IMG/VR virus record: IMGVR_UViG_3300020595_000123 | Span: 1 to 31,475 of that record | Source: a virus | Direction: 5' to 3' (one strand) | DNA length: 31,475 bases | In this document: positions 9,135 through 18,100 of the stretch, one piece after another | Numbering within the stretch: position 1 is the stretch's first letter | How the letters are laid out: each line of letters starts with the position of its first letter | Notes under the pieces: generated by a model | Database searches by the model: none | Seen by the model: the letters and a program-made list of their open reading frames with translations, nothing else | What the model was told of the DNA's origin: nothing | Program-made: the position numbers and the translations under genes

Positions 9135-9414
9135 TGCTTTTTGTAGGAATTTTTACAGTTCCATCCGAATTTATCATGTTAGTAGAATTAGGATTAGAGG
9201 ATTCTTTAGATTTTTTCATCATTTCTGATTGTTTATCATAATGATTTTTAATCTTAGAATAAGTAAATTTTCTTAACCATAAAGGCATATCATAAACTAC
9301 AGGCCAAGAGTACCCCCCTTGCCCATAAAAACAAATTTCGTGGATTTGAGTTAAAAAATTTAACCTATATTGTTTAGCCGAGGTTGACGTCAGGCCAAAA
9401 AAAGTTAATCCCAA
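9124..9414 (-). CDS. gp51-like tail assembly frame, probably made only by frameshifting
   Basis: This frame overlaps the end of the gp26-like gene by 41 bases in a different frame. It has no ATG. The only start-like codon before its upstream in-frame stop (9457-9459) is TTG 9414, without a ribosome binding site. The product contains IHEICFYGQGGYSWP and MPLWLRKFTYSKIKNHYD, a pattern I associate with T4 gp51-like assembly proteins. The overlap contains seven consecutive T bases in the sense strand, where a +1 (or -2) slip joins the two frames. The fusion would have about 327 residues. The frame lies directly before the tape measure gene, as with lambda G/GT and similar tail chaperones. The homology is moderate. 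The frameshift is inferred from the start-codon problem and the slippery run. Confidence 0.72.
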   Translation of the reverse strand: MGLTFFGLTSTSAKQYRLNFLTQIHEICFYGQGGYSWPVVYDMPLWLRKFTYSKIKNHYDKQSEMMKKSKESSNPNSTNMINSDGTVKIPTKSSYK

Positions 9415-10108
9415 TTGGGAGATTGACTGGCTTGTTTGAAGTAGAGGGAAAAAAAGTTAAATCCACGTCCGGTTGAATTTTTGAAATATGCTCTCTAAAT
9501 GATCTAGCATCTCGAGCTAAAAAGGCTTGATCAATAAATTCTCGAATAGTTTTAGATTCTCTATCTCCATTAATAGAAGTAACCATATATTTTAAACGAG
9601 TTGTTAATTCGGGAGATTCTTCTTTTTTTAATTTTTTTAATCCTTCTAATTCTCTATTAATTTTACCTTCATCGCCTTGAGTTAAAAATTTAAATGTAAT
9701 TTCATTATTTGAGGCTGGGAGTGTGAATGTAAATTCATTTTGTCCTTTAGTATATAAAGATTCATCTAAAGGTTTATTATCAATTTCCGATAAATCAACA
9801 ACTTCTTCTACACCATTATAAGTAAATTTATATTCTGCTCCATATCCTAAAATACGAGCAGCAATCATTACAGCATTTTTATCACCAATAACTAAATCAC
9901 TATAATCAAATTTAGTTACAATTAATGATTTTAATAATTTATCTAATACAGTCCCATTTTGAATATAATTTTGATTAGTAAGGATATCTTCTTCCTTAGC
10001 AGTCATATATTTAATTTCAATAGTACCGTTTGATAATGGGTGACCTTCAGGATATAATAAACCTTTTGAAGGTAAGTCGATTGTTTCTGTTGGTAAGTTA
10101 AAACTCAT
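9374..10108 (-). CDS. gp26-like baseplate hub / tail assembly protein
   Basis: The protein has 244 residues. Its N-terminus, LPSKGLLYPEGHPLSNGTIE followed by KYMTAKEEDIL, is the hallmark of the T4_baseplate family (gp26-like), with VLDKLLKSLIV and IGDKNAVMIAARILGYG following. The C-terminal third is helical (EFIDQAFLARDARSFREHI). In T4-type phages the gp26 and gp51 proteins act in hub assembly. In this position, between tail tube and tape measure, the protein may also act as a tape-measure chaperone. The stop codon at 9374-9376 lies past a T7 run that could send some ribosomes into the gp51-like frame. A terminator separates the gene from the tail tube gene. Confidence 0.85.
   Translation of the reverse strand: MSFNLPTETIDLPSKGLLYPEGHPLSNGTIEIKYMTAKEEDILTNQNYIQNGTVLDKLLKSLIVTKFDYSDLVIGDKNAVMIAARILGYGAEYKFTYNGVEEVVDLSEIDNKPLDESLYTKGQNEFTFTLPASNNEITFKFLTQGDEGKINRELEGLKKLKKEESPELTTRLKYMVTSINGDRESKTIREFIDQAFLARDARSFREHISKIQPDVDLTFFPSTSNKPVNLPIGINFFWPDVNLG
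9397..9403 (-). other. Putative programmed frameshift site (T7 run)
   Basis: The sense strand reads AAC TTT TTT TGG in the gp26-like frame. A one-base forward slip of the Phe tRNA from TTT to TTT gives GGC CTG ACG in the gp51-like frame. A two-base backward slip reaches the same frame with full re-pairing in the P site. Frameshifting at this point of tail operons, before the tape measure, is well documented in many phages. Here it is inferred from sequence only. Confidence 0.6.
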
Positions 10109-10133
10109 ATTTTTATTTATAACGTTTATCGTG

Positions 10134-10143
10134 TATACATATT
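10134..10143 (-). promoter_or_regulatory. Candidate promoter element (sense AATATGTATA)
   Basis: This is the G variant of the recurrent element. It lies just downstream of the tail tube terminator and about 25 bases before the gp26-like ATG at 10108. A second element, sense GTTATAAATA at 10114-10123, lies closer to the start. Confidence 0.45.
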
Positions 10144-10146
10144 TAA

Positions 10147-10180
10147 TATAAAAAAGAGCTTGACGTTAGCCAAGCTCTCT
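10147..10180 (-). terminator. Rho-independent terminator after tail tube gene
   Basis: A perfect 8-bp stem (AGAGCTTG paired with CAAGCTCT, 10155-10162 with 10171-10178) encloses an 8-base loop. In the sense direction a T-rich run (complement of 10151-10155) follows. It lies about 20 bases past the stop of the tail tube gene. Confidence 0.85.
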
Positions 10181-10201
10181 TTAAAAGTAATTGTTTTTTT
10201 T

Positions 10202-10690
10202 TTAGAAGTTCAAGATACAGTAATCTGGTTGAACTGTCATTGTTAGGTTAATTGCTGTATTCTCAGTATCCCAACCATATTCACCAAAACCAGCTTCAGT
10301 AATTAAAGCACCTTTGATAATCCATTCTGATACTACATCACCTACAGGACCTAATACGTTAAATGTCAAATCTTTCTTGTAGAAATCTGAATAACCATCT
10401 CTACCAGTTACTGATTCGTGGTGTAGTCTTACCCATTCCATTACTGCTTGTGCACCTGAAGGTGTGATTGGATCAAATAGTGTAAACTGGATAGGACCCC
10501 ATGTTGATTTACCTTTAACGAAACGTTGAACGTTAATATGGTTTAAAGCCACTGTGCCTTGACTTAATGTTACAGCACCTACACCTTTAATTGTGTAAGC
10601 TGGGAACCCATCAATATACATGATGAATCTATTCGCTTGTTTTGGCTCAAACGCTGTAAAAAATATTTCGTTAGGATCTAATACTGCCAT
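10202..10690 (-). CDS. Tail tube protein (gp19-like)
   Basis: The protein has 162 residues, close to T4 gp19 (about 163). It is beta-rich and has the features of contractile-tail tube subunits: FEPKQANRFIMYIDGFPAYT near the start, WGPIQFTLFDPI, AVMEWVRLHHES, and a final strand pair AINLTMTVQPDYCIL. It polymerises into the inner tube through which DNA passes. It lies directly after the sheath gene, the usual order, and is followed by a strong terminator. Its base composition is slightly richer than that of its neighbours, as expected for a highly expressed virion gene. Confidence 0.92.
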   Translation of the reverse strand: MAVLDPNEIFFTAFEPKQANRFIMYIDGFPAYTIKGVGAVTLSQGTVALNHINVQRFVKGKSTWGPIQFTLFDPITPSGAQAVMEWVRLHHESVTGRDGYSDFYKKDLTFNVLGPVGDVVSEWIIKGALITEAGFGEYGWDTENTAINLTMTVQPDYCILNF

Positions 10691-10708
10691 TGTTGTTTAA
10701 TTTATTCT

Positions 10709-10720
10709 ATTATAAATATT
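10709..10720 (-). promoter_or_regulatory. Candidate promoter element (sense AATATTTATAAT)
   Basis: The element lies 18 bases before the tail tube ATG (10690), in the short gap after the sheath stop codon. Confidence 0.5.
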
Positions 10721-10734
10721 CGTTATTTAAACCT

Positions 10735-12480
10735 TTACGCTGGGAAAGTAGCTCCCGTTGGTAATACGTTAAAGTCTAAGTAAATGAATTCTGCTGTTTT
10801 AGTAGGTTGTAAGTAAATAGCACCTACTAATTGGTTTCTATCAATTACATCCGGAGTATTATTGCTATCATCCATTACTACTTTGAAAGCATATAAACCT
10901 TGTCTTTGTTGAACTGTTTCTAGATATGGGTTTACTGCTGCTAAGAAATTATTTCTTGTAGCTGCTGTGTTTTGTTCAAATACTAATGTTTGAGCAACTT
11001 GTCCAATGTAAGATTTAAGAGCAATTAATAATCTTCTAACATTTACTCTATCAAGCGCGGAAGCTTGTTTTTGTAATGTTTTCTGACCGTATACTACTGT
11101 TCCTGTTCCTGGGAATGATGCAATTGGGTTGATATTTGCTTCATATAAAGTATCTCTATTACCTTGAGATAATTTTCTTTCAGGGCGAATTACGTTAGTT
11201 AATCCTCCTCTGTTGATACCCGCTGGAGCAAACCATGGCTCGCTTACACTGTCGTTAAATGCGTAAACTCCCCCCATCATTGTTGATGCTGGTACGAAAA
11301 CATTTTTACCTGAATCTGGTTCGAATGTTTGTAACCAAGGCCAGTACATAGCTGCATATGAAGTATTTCTAGCATCACCTTGAGCTGTTGCATTAGCAAT
11401 AGTTGAACCATATACTACAGGATCTAAAACATAAAGATTATCTCCTCTAGTTTGTGTATTGTTTATTGCTGCTGTAGTTTGTGATGGGTGAACTTTATCA
11501 AATAATCCAGGTGTTAATAAAGCATTAAATTGGTAATCATCTTGGTTTGATAATAAATTAATCATATCAGTATAATCACTACCAATTAAACCTTGAGTTA
11601 CACCTGTAACACCTCCTGAACTAGTACCTGCTTTTTCATAGTAATTACCACCACCAGGGTATATTGAGATGTTTTTACCTTCACCACCACTAAATGAACC
11701 ATTAGAAGAACCTGAACCTAATGCTGGGATGGAACCTGTAAAGTTAGATTTTGGATCACCACCATTATTTAAATAATTTGGGGTTGCACTACCTACAGAT
11801 TTTACTCTTACATATCTAGAAGCATTAGGATATGAACCTGAAATTTCTAAATAGTTTTCTGTTGAATTATAGTTATATCTAGTATCACCTATTACTCTAG
11901 AAATAAAGTTATCTGAGTTAGGATCTAATGATAAATTATTCCATGTTTCTAAAACAATAGGGTTATCATTTCTATCATCACCTCTTCTAATTACTAATGA
12001 GAAAGTACCAGCAGATTCGTTACGAGCAACTACTTGCCATCTTACGTTATCTACTGAGCCAGAGTCTAATGAACCTGAAGTAACTGAACTAGTATTGTTA
12101 AAAATAACACCTTTATCAATAGCTTCTAAAGTAAATGAAGTACCATTACTAGAACTATCAGCAACTTCTGCTTCAGCATAATCCCATGCTGTAAGTGAGC
12201 CTGATACTACTCTAGTAACTAATAAAGTGTTACCACCATTGTTAAAGTAATTATAAGCAGCAATTGAAGTAAAATAAGTATATACTTCACTACCACTATC
12301 AAATGTAGTTCCAAATCTGTTTTGATAATCACTATAAGATGTAACTACTGTAGGTACTTCTACAGGTCCTTTTACTGCGGGACCTACAAGAGCAGCTCCT
12401 ACTTGAACTGGCTGCTGTGTGATAAATGACTGGTCATTCTCTCTTGCTAATACACCGGGTGATATTAATGTTTCTGCCAT
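10735..12480 (-). CDS. Tail sheath protein (gp18-like)
   Basis: The protein has 581 residues. The N-terminus (LISPGVLARENDQSFITQQP) and the segment VGAALVGPAVKGPVEVPTVV then SYSDYQNRFG are typical of contractile sheaths. So are NGGNTLLVTRVV and a C-terminal domain with RNTLYEANINPIASFPG-like text (here RDTLYEANINPIASF), VYGQKTLQ and ALDRVNVRRLLIALK. The middle (about residues 230-290) is a Ser/Gly-rich, probably surface-exposed insertion. The sheath contracts around the tube to drive it into the host envelope. The tail tube gene follows directly. Start ATG 12480 follows a promoter-like element by 20 bases. Confidence 0.93.
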   Translation of the reverse strand: MAETLISPGVLARENDQSFITQQPVQVGAALVGPAVKGPVEVPTVVTSYSDYQNRFGTTFDSGSEVYTYFTSIAAYNYFNNGGNTLLVTRVVSGSLTAWDYAEAEVADSSSNGTSFTLEAIDKGVIFNNTSSVTSGSLDSGSVDNVRWQVVARNESAGTFSLVIRRGDDRNDNPIVLETWNNLSLDPNSDNFISRVIGDTRYNYNSTENYLEISGSYPNASRYVRVKSVGSATPNYLNNGGDPKSNFTGSIPALGSGSSNGSFSGGEGKNISIYPGGGNYYEKAGTSSGGVTGVTQGLIGSDYTDMINLLSNQDDYQFNALLTPGLFDKVHPSQTTAAINNTQTRGDNLYVLDPVVYGSTIANATAQGDARNTSYAAMYWPWLQTFEPDSGKNVFVPASTMMGGVYAFNDSVSEPWFAPAGINRGGLTNVIRPERKLSQGNRDTLYEANINPIASFPGTGTVVYGQKTLQKQASALDRVNVRRLLIALKSYIGQVAQTLVFEQNTAATRNNFLAAVNPYLETVQQRQGLYAFKVVMDDSNNTPDVIDRNQLVGAIYLQPTKTAEFIYLDFNVLPTGATFPA

Positions 12481-12500
12481 TGTGTTAGAATTATTATTTT

Positions 12501-12512
12501 GTTATAAATATT
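12501..12512 (-). promoter_or_regulatory. Candidate promoter element (sense AATATTTATAAC)
   Basis: The exact 12-base form lies 20 bases before the sheath ATG (12480). Confidence 0.5.
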
Positions 12513-12529
12513 CAAGAGAGAATCAAAAA

Positions 12530-12781
12530 TTAATCTATTTTTGTAAATTCTCCTGTTTCTATGTTGATATTCCCATCCCCATATTTTTGTTGAAGATTTT
12601 CTCCTAGTTTACGACCTTTTTCACCTACTTCATCAATTGAAGATTTTAGTTTATCTTTTTCTAATTCAAGAGCTAAAATTTGATATTCTATTTGACCTAA
12701 TTGTGTTACAACACTTTGTTCTAATTGTTGAATATCTTTAATGATTTGGTGTTCTTCTTTAGTTAATAACACTTTTTCCAT
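12530..12781 (-). CDS. Small coiled-coil protein, 83 aa
   Basis: A single amphipathic helix region covers roughly residues 5-65 (KEEHQIIKDIQQLEQSVV, YQILALELEKDKLKSSI). A short beta-like tail, KYGDGNINIETGEF, follows. Small proteins of this shape are common in tail regions of T4-like phages, but I know no assigned function. It stands alone between the glycosyltransferase and the sheath gene. A promoter-like element ends only two bases before its ATG, so either the element is not a -10 box here or translation starts downstream, for example at GTG codon 4. Confidence 0.65.
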   Translation of the reverse strand: MEKVLLTKEEHQIIKDIQQLEQSVVTQLGQIEYQILALELEKDKLKSSIDEVGEKGRKLGENLQQKYGDGNINIETGEFTKID

Positions 12782-12783
12782 GT

Positions 12784-12794
12784 TTATAAATATT
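12784..12794 (-). promoter_or_regulatory. Candidate promoter element very close to a start codon
   Basis: Sense AATATTTATAA ends two bases before ATG 12781. This spacing does not fit a normal -10 box for the annotated start. Confidence 0.35.
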
Positions 12795-12797
12795 ATA

Positions 12798-15125
12798 TTA
12801 TTTTTTGTTATTTAATAATTTTTTTACTTCAGTAAATACTTTATTGGGGTGGATTGATTTTTGACATATATGTTGTTTATCAGTTCCTTTCCAAATAGGG
12901 CACCAATTCCAATCACCAGCATCAAATTTAAAATTAGGATTTACCCAACAAGAGTTACATACAGATTCATTACGTACTCTGGTTACTTTTGTTTGAAATT
13001 CATGTTCTTCTGAGGTAAAATTATTAATCATAACTGTACGTTTACCTAAAGCCCAATTAAACCAAGCTAACCCAGAACTAAGGCCTATAAAAGTTTCAGC
13101 ATGTAATAAATAATTAGCTACTACATCGAAGGGTTGATTCCAAGAATTAATAGTATTTGGAATATCTAATTTATCTTTACTTAAAACAACAACTTTATAA
13201 CCTGACTGGTTTAAAAGTTTAGTTAAAATTGTCCAGTACTTATAAGGCCATTCTTTACATCCTGCTGTGGATTGAGGGGAAATTACTACATATTTATCTT
13301 TAATTGGTTTAGCCTTTTTAAAAAAATTAATTCCATAGTTAACTTCTTTAAAATCTAATCCTAATATATCTGTAGCAGTTTGTTGTAATGGGAACAAATT
13401 TACTTGGTTTGGGTGTAAATTTTTATCATTCCAAAAACCATTTTCTCCTCTAAACCATCCAATTTTATATTTAGCTCTAATACCTTGAACAGATTCACCT
13501 GGGGTGGTAAATTCAATGTTTTTATATGCTTCTAACCCCTCAAACCAATCATTATGGAAGGTAGATACTACTACTTTACAGTTATGTTTTTTAGCGAATT
13601 CTACAACATAAGGGGTCCATGCTAAAGTATCACCTATAGAACTAGATTCAAGAGATATTAATACTTTTTCACCTGTTAGATCTAAAGTATCTACAATTTC
13701 ACCATTAACTTTAATAATCCATTTAGTATAATATTCTCTTCCACAAGAAGTCCACATATTTTTACCAATAGTATTACTAAAAATAGTTTTATTAGTATTA
13801 GCATCAATAAATTCTATTAAATATTGTTTATCTTCATCACCTAAAATTTCAACTTTAGGACCTTCTAAATACGAAATATGAATTTCATTAGGTTTAGGTG
13901 CTGGGAGAGTGTAGTTTTCTATAAATTCTTGGATAGTATTTTTACCAATTTCTGCTACACGATCCCAATTAAAATCTCTATGGATAATTTTAGCTTCTTC
14001 TACAGCACGTTTTTTATGATCTGTATAATTTTCAAAAGCATCACGCATTACACGAGCTAAATCTTCAAAATCAGGTTCATAATAATTTCCAGGCACATGG
14101 TTACTTTCTAACATTTTAGCATACCTAGAGTATGTATTATTACTAGTAGGTCTTTCACCTAATATTTTTACGGGAAGTCCTTTTCCTTTAGCAAATTCCA
14201 TTTGAGCAGAACATGATGAGTATATAGAAGGGGTACCACAGGCCATTGCTTCAATTAAAGGTAAATTCCATCCTTCTGCTCTAGCACATGATAAAAACAC
14301 ATGACCATTTTTTAAATATGTAATATAATCTTCTCGTGATGGGAAATGTTTAATTTTTAGTCGGGGATCTTCTAAATTAAATCCTTTAAGTCTATCTTCA
14401 GTTGTTTCAAAACCATCAATGTCTTTACCCCACATATTATCAATAGATAATATAAGATCAATTGGTTCTTCAGGTTTAAACTCTTTAAGGAAAGCTTCAA
14501 TGATTTCTTTAGTAGATTTTCTATAGTCCCAACGACCAAATAAAATAAATTTAAATCTACCATCTACGTAATCTAATGTGGTTTGGGGGTCTTCTGGGAA
14601 GAAAGTATCAACATCAACTCCTTCAGGTACAACTTTTACTTTATTAGGATCGGCACCTTGTTCAATAGTACATTGGGCTTGCCAATTTGAAGGAACCCAT
14701 AATTGGTCAAATTCACACCATTTATTAAAAAATCCTTCAGGTTGTCTTGTAGATTCCCACACATTAAACCCTATTTTAGGACCCTGGTAATTATGGTAAA
14801 AGTAATGGTGATTTGTTTCTGCTAATATTAAATTAATATTATGGTTAAAATTTTCACCATAATTACTATATATTTCTTTATCTATTAACTGGTGGTTGTT
14901 ATCAAAAACTGTTTGGGTTGAAAGGATTTTTTTATCTTGGTCTGTAAGATATTCTTCACCATTATGAGGTTCATCACTTATACCATCCCAACTATTACCA
15001 ACAGTAAAGTTTCTAAATTTTAATGGGAAGTAGTTTGAAATACCTCTAAAGAAATCACGAGTGTGGTTGTTGTATCCAGTTGTACCTACATAAGGACCAT
15101 GCCCATATATTTTTGGTTGTTTCAT
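12798..15125 (-). CDS. Two-domain glycosyltransferase: GT4 fused to TibC-like O-heptosyltransferase
   Basis: The protein has 775 residues. Residues about 100-400 form a GT4-type glycosyltransferase: VPEGVD (166-171), FGRWDYRKS (196-204), and EGWNLPLIEAMACGTP with the E-x7-E pair E284/E292. A small beta domain (about 413-480) is followed by a GT9-like domain that closely resembles bacterial autotransporter heptosyltransferases (TibC, Aah). It has SLESSSIGDTLAW with candidate catalytic D499, LQQTATDILGLDF, STAGCKEWPYKYW, and GLSSGLAWFNWALGKRTVMI (nucleotide-sugar site). It also has a four-cysteine finger, CNSC (723/726), WCP (742) and C754, matching the iron finger of TibC. TibC transfers heptose from an ADP-sugar to serines of repetitive surface proteins. 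The gene follows four Ser/Thr-rich fibre genes, so those fibres are the likely acceptors (inference). The actual sugar is unknown. Confidence 0.88.
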   Translation of the reverse strand: MKQPKIYGHGPYVGTTGYNNHTRDFFRGISNYFPLKFRNFTVGNSWDGISDEPHNGEEYLTDQDKKILSTQTVFDNNHQLIDKEIYSNYGENFNHNINLILAETNHHYFYHNYQGPKIGFNVWESTRQPEGFFNKWCEFDQLWVPSNWQAQCTIEQGADPNKVKVVPEGVDVDTFFPEDPQTTLDYVDGRFKFILFGRWDYRKSTKEIIEAFLKEFKPEEPIDLILSIDNMWGKDIDGFETTEDRLKGFNLEDPRLKIKHFPSREDYITYLKNGHVFLSCARAEGWNLPLIEAMACGTPSIYSSCSAQMEFAKGKGLPVKILGERPTSNNTYSRYAKMLESNHVPGNYYEPDFEDLARVMRDAFENYTDHKKRAVEEAKIIHRDFNWDRVAEIGKNTIQEFIENYTLPAPKPNEIHISYLEGPKVEILGDEDKQYLIEFIDANTNKTIFSNTIGKNMWTSCGREYYTKWIIKVNGEIVDTLDLTGEKVLISLESSSIGDTLAWTPYVVEFAKKHNCKVVVSTFHNDWFEGLEAYKNIEFTTPGESVQGIRAKYKIGWFRGENGFWNDKNLHPNQVNLFPLQQTATDILGLDFKEVNYGINFFKKAKPIKDKYVVISPQSTAGCKEWPYKYWTILTKLLNQSGYKVVVLSKDKLDIPNTINSWNQPFDVVANYLLHAETFIGLSSGLAWFNWALGKRTVMINNFTSEEHEFQTKVTRVRNESVCNSCWVNPNFKFDAGDWNWCPIWKGTDKQHICQKSIHPNKVFTEVKKLLNNKK

Positions 15126-15160
15126 ATATAACTTTATAATTTTAGTTGTAACTAAATGTA

Positions 15161-15182
15161 TGAAGGGGGGACTAGCCCCCCT
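15161..15182 (-). terminator. Strong GC hairpin after fibre A, terminator-like
   Basis: A 7-bp stem, AGGGGGG with CCCCCCT, encloses a 5-base loop (15171-15175). It lies just past the stop of fibre A and upstream of the glycosyltransferase gene. The sense-strand tract after the stem (TTCATACATTTAG) is a weak U-tract. It may terminate poorly, protect the 3' end, or allow read-through into the glycosyltransferase gene. Confidence 0.5.
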
Positions 15183-15191
15183 ACTTACTTT

Positions 15192-18100
15192 TTATTTTTT
15201 ATAAACTGCTTTTTCTAAAGCTTCTACTCTTTCAAGTAGTTCTTTATTTGATTGAATTAATACTGCTACTAATTTATCGTATTTAACAGCTTTATATCCA
15301 TTTTTTCTAGTAGTTACTAGTTCTGGGAACTGGGATTCAATTTCTTGGGCTATTACACCAATTTCAGTACCGGTTTTACCACTAACTTCATTCCAATCGA
15401 ATGTATAACCTCCTAATTGAGATAATTTTGCTGAAGCAGATATAATAGGTTTAATATTTTCTTTTAATCTCTTATCTGAAGAATAATAAGCAATAATATC
15501 ACCACCTACTCTTAATTCTTGAGCTGTAGTACCTGTTACATAATCTAATTCGTTAGCACCATCTCTATATATGGTATTCCCGGATCCATCCGCCATAATA
15601 ACGCGGTATGCTGTATTGGCAGCAGCTGATGTAATACTAAAGCTGTTACCTGATGAACCTGAAGTTCCTGAAGAACCTGATGAACCATTGTTACCATTGT
15701 TACCATTGTTTCCTGAGTTTCCTGAGCTACCTGAAGTACCTGATGAACCACTTGAACCATCGTTACCATCGTTACCATTGTTTCCGCTGTTACCCGAGCT
15801 ACCTGAAGTACCTGATGAACCACTTGAACCATCGTTACCATCGTTACCATCGTTTCCTGAGTTTCCTGAAGTACCTGAAGAGCCTGATGAGCCTGAGTTT
15901 CCTGAAGTACCTGATGAACCACTTGAACCATCGTTACCATCGTTTCCTGAGTTTCCTGAAGTACCTGATGAACCACTTGAACCATCGTTACCATCGTTTC
16001 CTGAGTTTCCTGAAGTACCTGATGAACCACTTGAACCATCGTTACCATCGTTACCATCGTTTCCTGAGTTTCCTGAAGTACCTGATGAACCACTTGAACC
16101 ATCGTTACCATCGTTACCATCGTTTCCTGAGTTTCCTGAAGTACCTGATGAACCTGATGAGCCTGAGTTTCCTGAAGTACCTGATGAACCTGATGAGCCT
16201 GAGTTTCCTGAAGTACCTGAGCTACCTGAGCTACCTGAGTTTCCTGATGAGCCTGAAGTACCTGAGCTACCTGAGGTACCTGATGAACCTGATGAGCCTG
16301 AAGTACCAGAATTACCTGAAACACCTGATGAACCTGATGTACCAGATGAACCTGATGAACCTGAATTACCTGAACTACCAGAAGTACCTGAGCTGCCTGA
16401 TGTACCTGAAGAACCTGAAGAACCTGATGAACCATTGTTACCATTGTTTCCTGAGTTTCCTGAGCTACCTGAAGTGCCAGATGAGCCTGAAGAACCTGAT
16501 GAACCATTGTTACCGTTGTTTCCTGAGTTTCCTGAACTACCTGAAGTGCCAGATGAGCCTGAAGAACCTGATGAACCATTGTTACCGTTGTTTCCTGAGT
16601 TTCCTGAGCTGCCTGATGTACCTGAAGAACCTGATGAACCATTGTTACCATTGTTTCCTGAGTTTCCTGAACTACCTGAGGTACCAGATGAGCCTGAGGT
16701 ACCAGATGAGCCTGAAGAACCTGATGAACCATTGTTACCGTTGTTTCCTGAGTTTCCTGAGCTACCTGAAGTGCCAGATGAGCCTGAAGTACCGCTTGAA
16801 CCTGAGCTACCTGAGTTACCTGAATTACCAGATGAGCCTGATGTACCTGAAGAGCCTGAGGTACCAGATGAGCCTGAAGAACCTGATGAACCATTGTTAC
16901 CATTGTTTCCTGAGTTTCCTGAGCTACCTGAAGTACCACTTGAACCTGAACTACCTGAGTTACCTGAATTACCAGATGACCCTGATGTACCAGATGAGCC
17001 TGATGTTCCTGAACTACCTGATGAACCTGAGTTACCTGAGTTACCTGATGAACCTGAAGTACCTGAGCTACCTGATGTACCAGATGAACCTGATGAACCT
17101 GAAGAGCCTGAGTTACCTGAGTTACCTGATGAGCCTGAAGTACCTGAGCTACCTGAGGTACCAGATGAACCTGATGAGCCTGAAGAACCCGAGTTACCTG
17201 ATGAGCCTGAAGTGCCAGATGAACCTGAAGTGCCAGATGAACCTGATGAGCCTGAAGATCCTGAGTTACCAGATGAGCCTGAAGTACCTGAACTACCTGA
17301 AGTACCGGATGAGCCTGATGAACCTGAAGAACCCGAGTTACCTGATGAGCCTGAGGTACCAGATGAGCCTGAAGTACCTGAGCTACCTGAGCTACCTGAG
17401 CTACCTGAGTTACCTGAACTACCAGAAGTACCTGAACTACCTGAAGTGCCTGATGAGCCTGAAGATCCTGAGGTACCAGATGAGCCTGAAGAGCCTGAAG
17501 AGCCTGAGTTACCTGATGAGCCTGATGTACCAGATGAGCCTGATGTACCAGATGAGCCTGATGTACCAGATGAGCCTGAAGAGCCTGAAGAGCCTGAGTT
17601 ACCTGATGAGCCTGAAGTACCAGATGAGCCTGAAGTACCTGAGCTACCTGAGCTACCTGAGCTACCTGAGCTACCTGAGTTACCAGATGAGCCTGAAGTA
17701 CCAGATGAGCCTGATGAGCCTGAGTTACCTGATGAACCTGAAGTACCTGATGATCCAGATGTTCCTGAGCTACCAGAAGTACCTGAGCTACCGCTTGAGC
17801 CTGAGTTACCTGATGAACCTGAAGTGCCAGATGAACCTGAAGTACCGGATGAGCCTGATGAACCTGAGTTACCTGAATTACCTGATGAACCTGAAGTACC
17901 GGATGAGCCTGATGAACCTGAGTTACCTGAAGTACCAGATGAGCCTGAAGTACCAGATGAGCCTGAAGTACCCGAGCTACCACTTGAACCACTATTTCCT
18001 GAAGAACCTGAAGTACCTGAGCTACCAGAAGTACCTGAGCTGCCTGAAGTGCCTGATGAACCTGATGAGCCTGAAGTACCAGATGAACCAGATGAGCCTG

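Noticed and set aside
14372-14790. Short frames overlapping the glycosyltransferase on both strands
   Set aside because: The enzyme frame carries continuous GT4 and TibC-like motifs across the region, so these are shadows.
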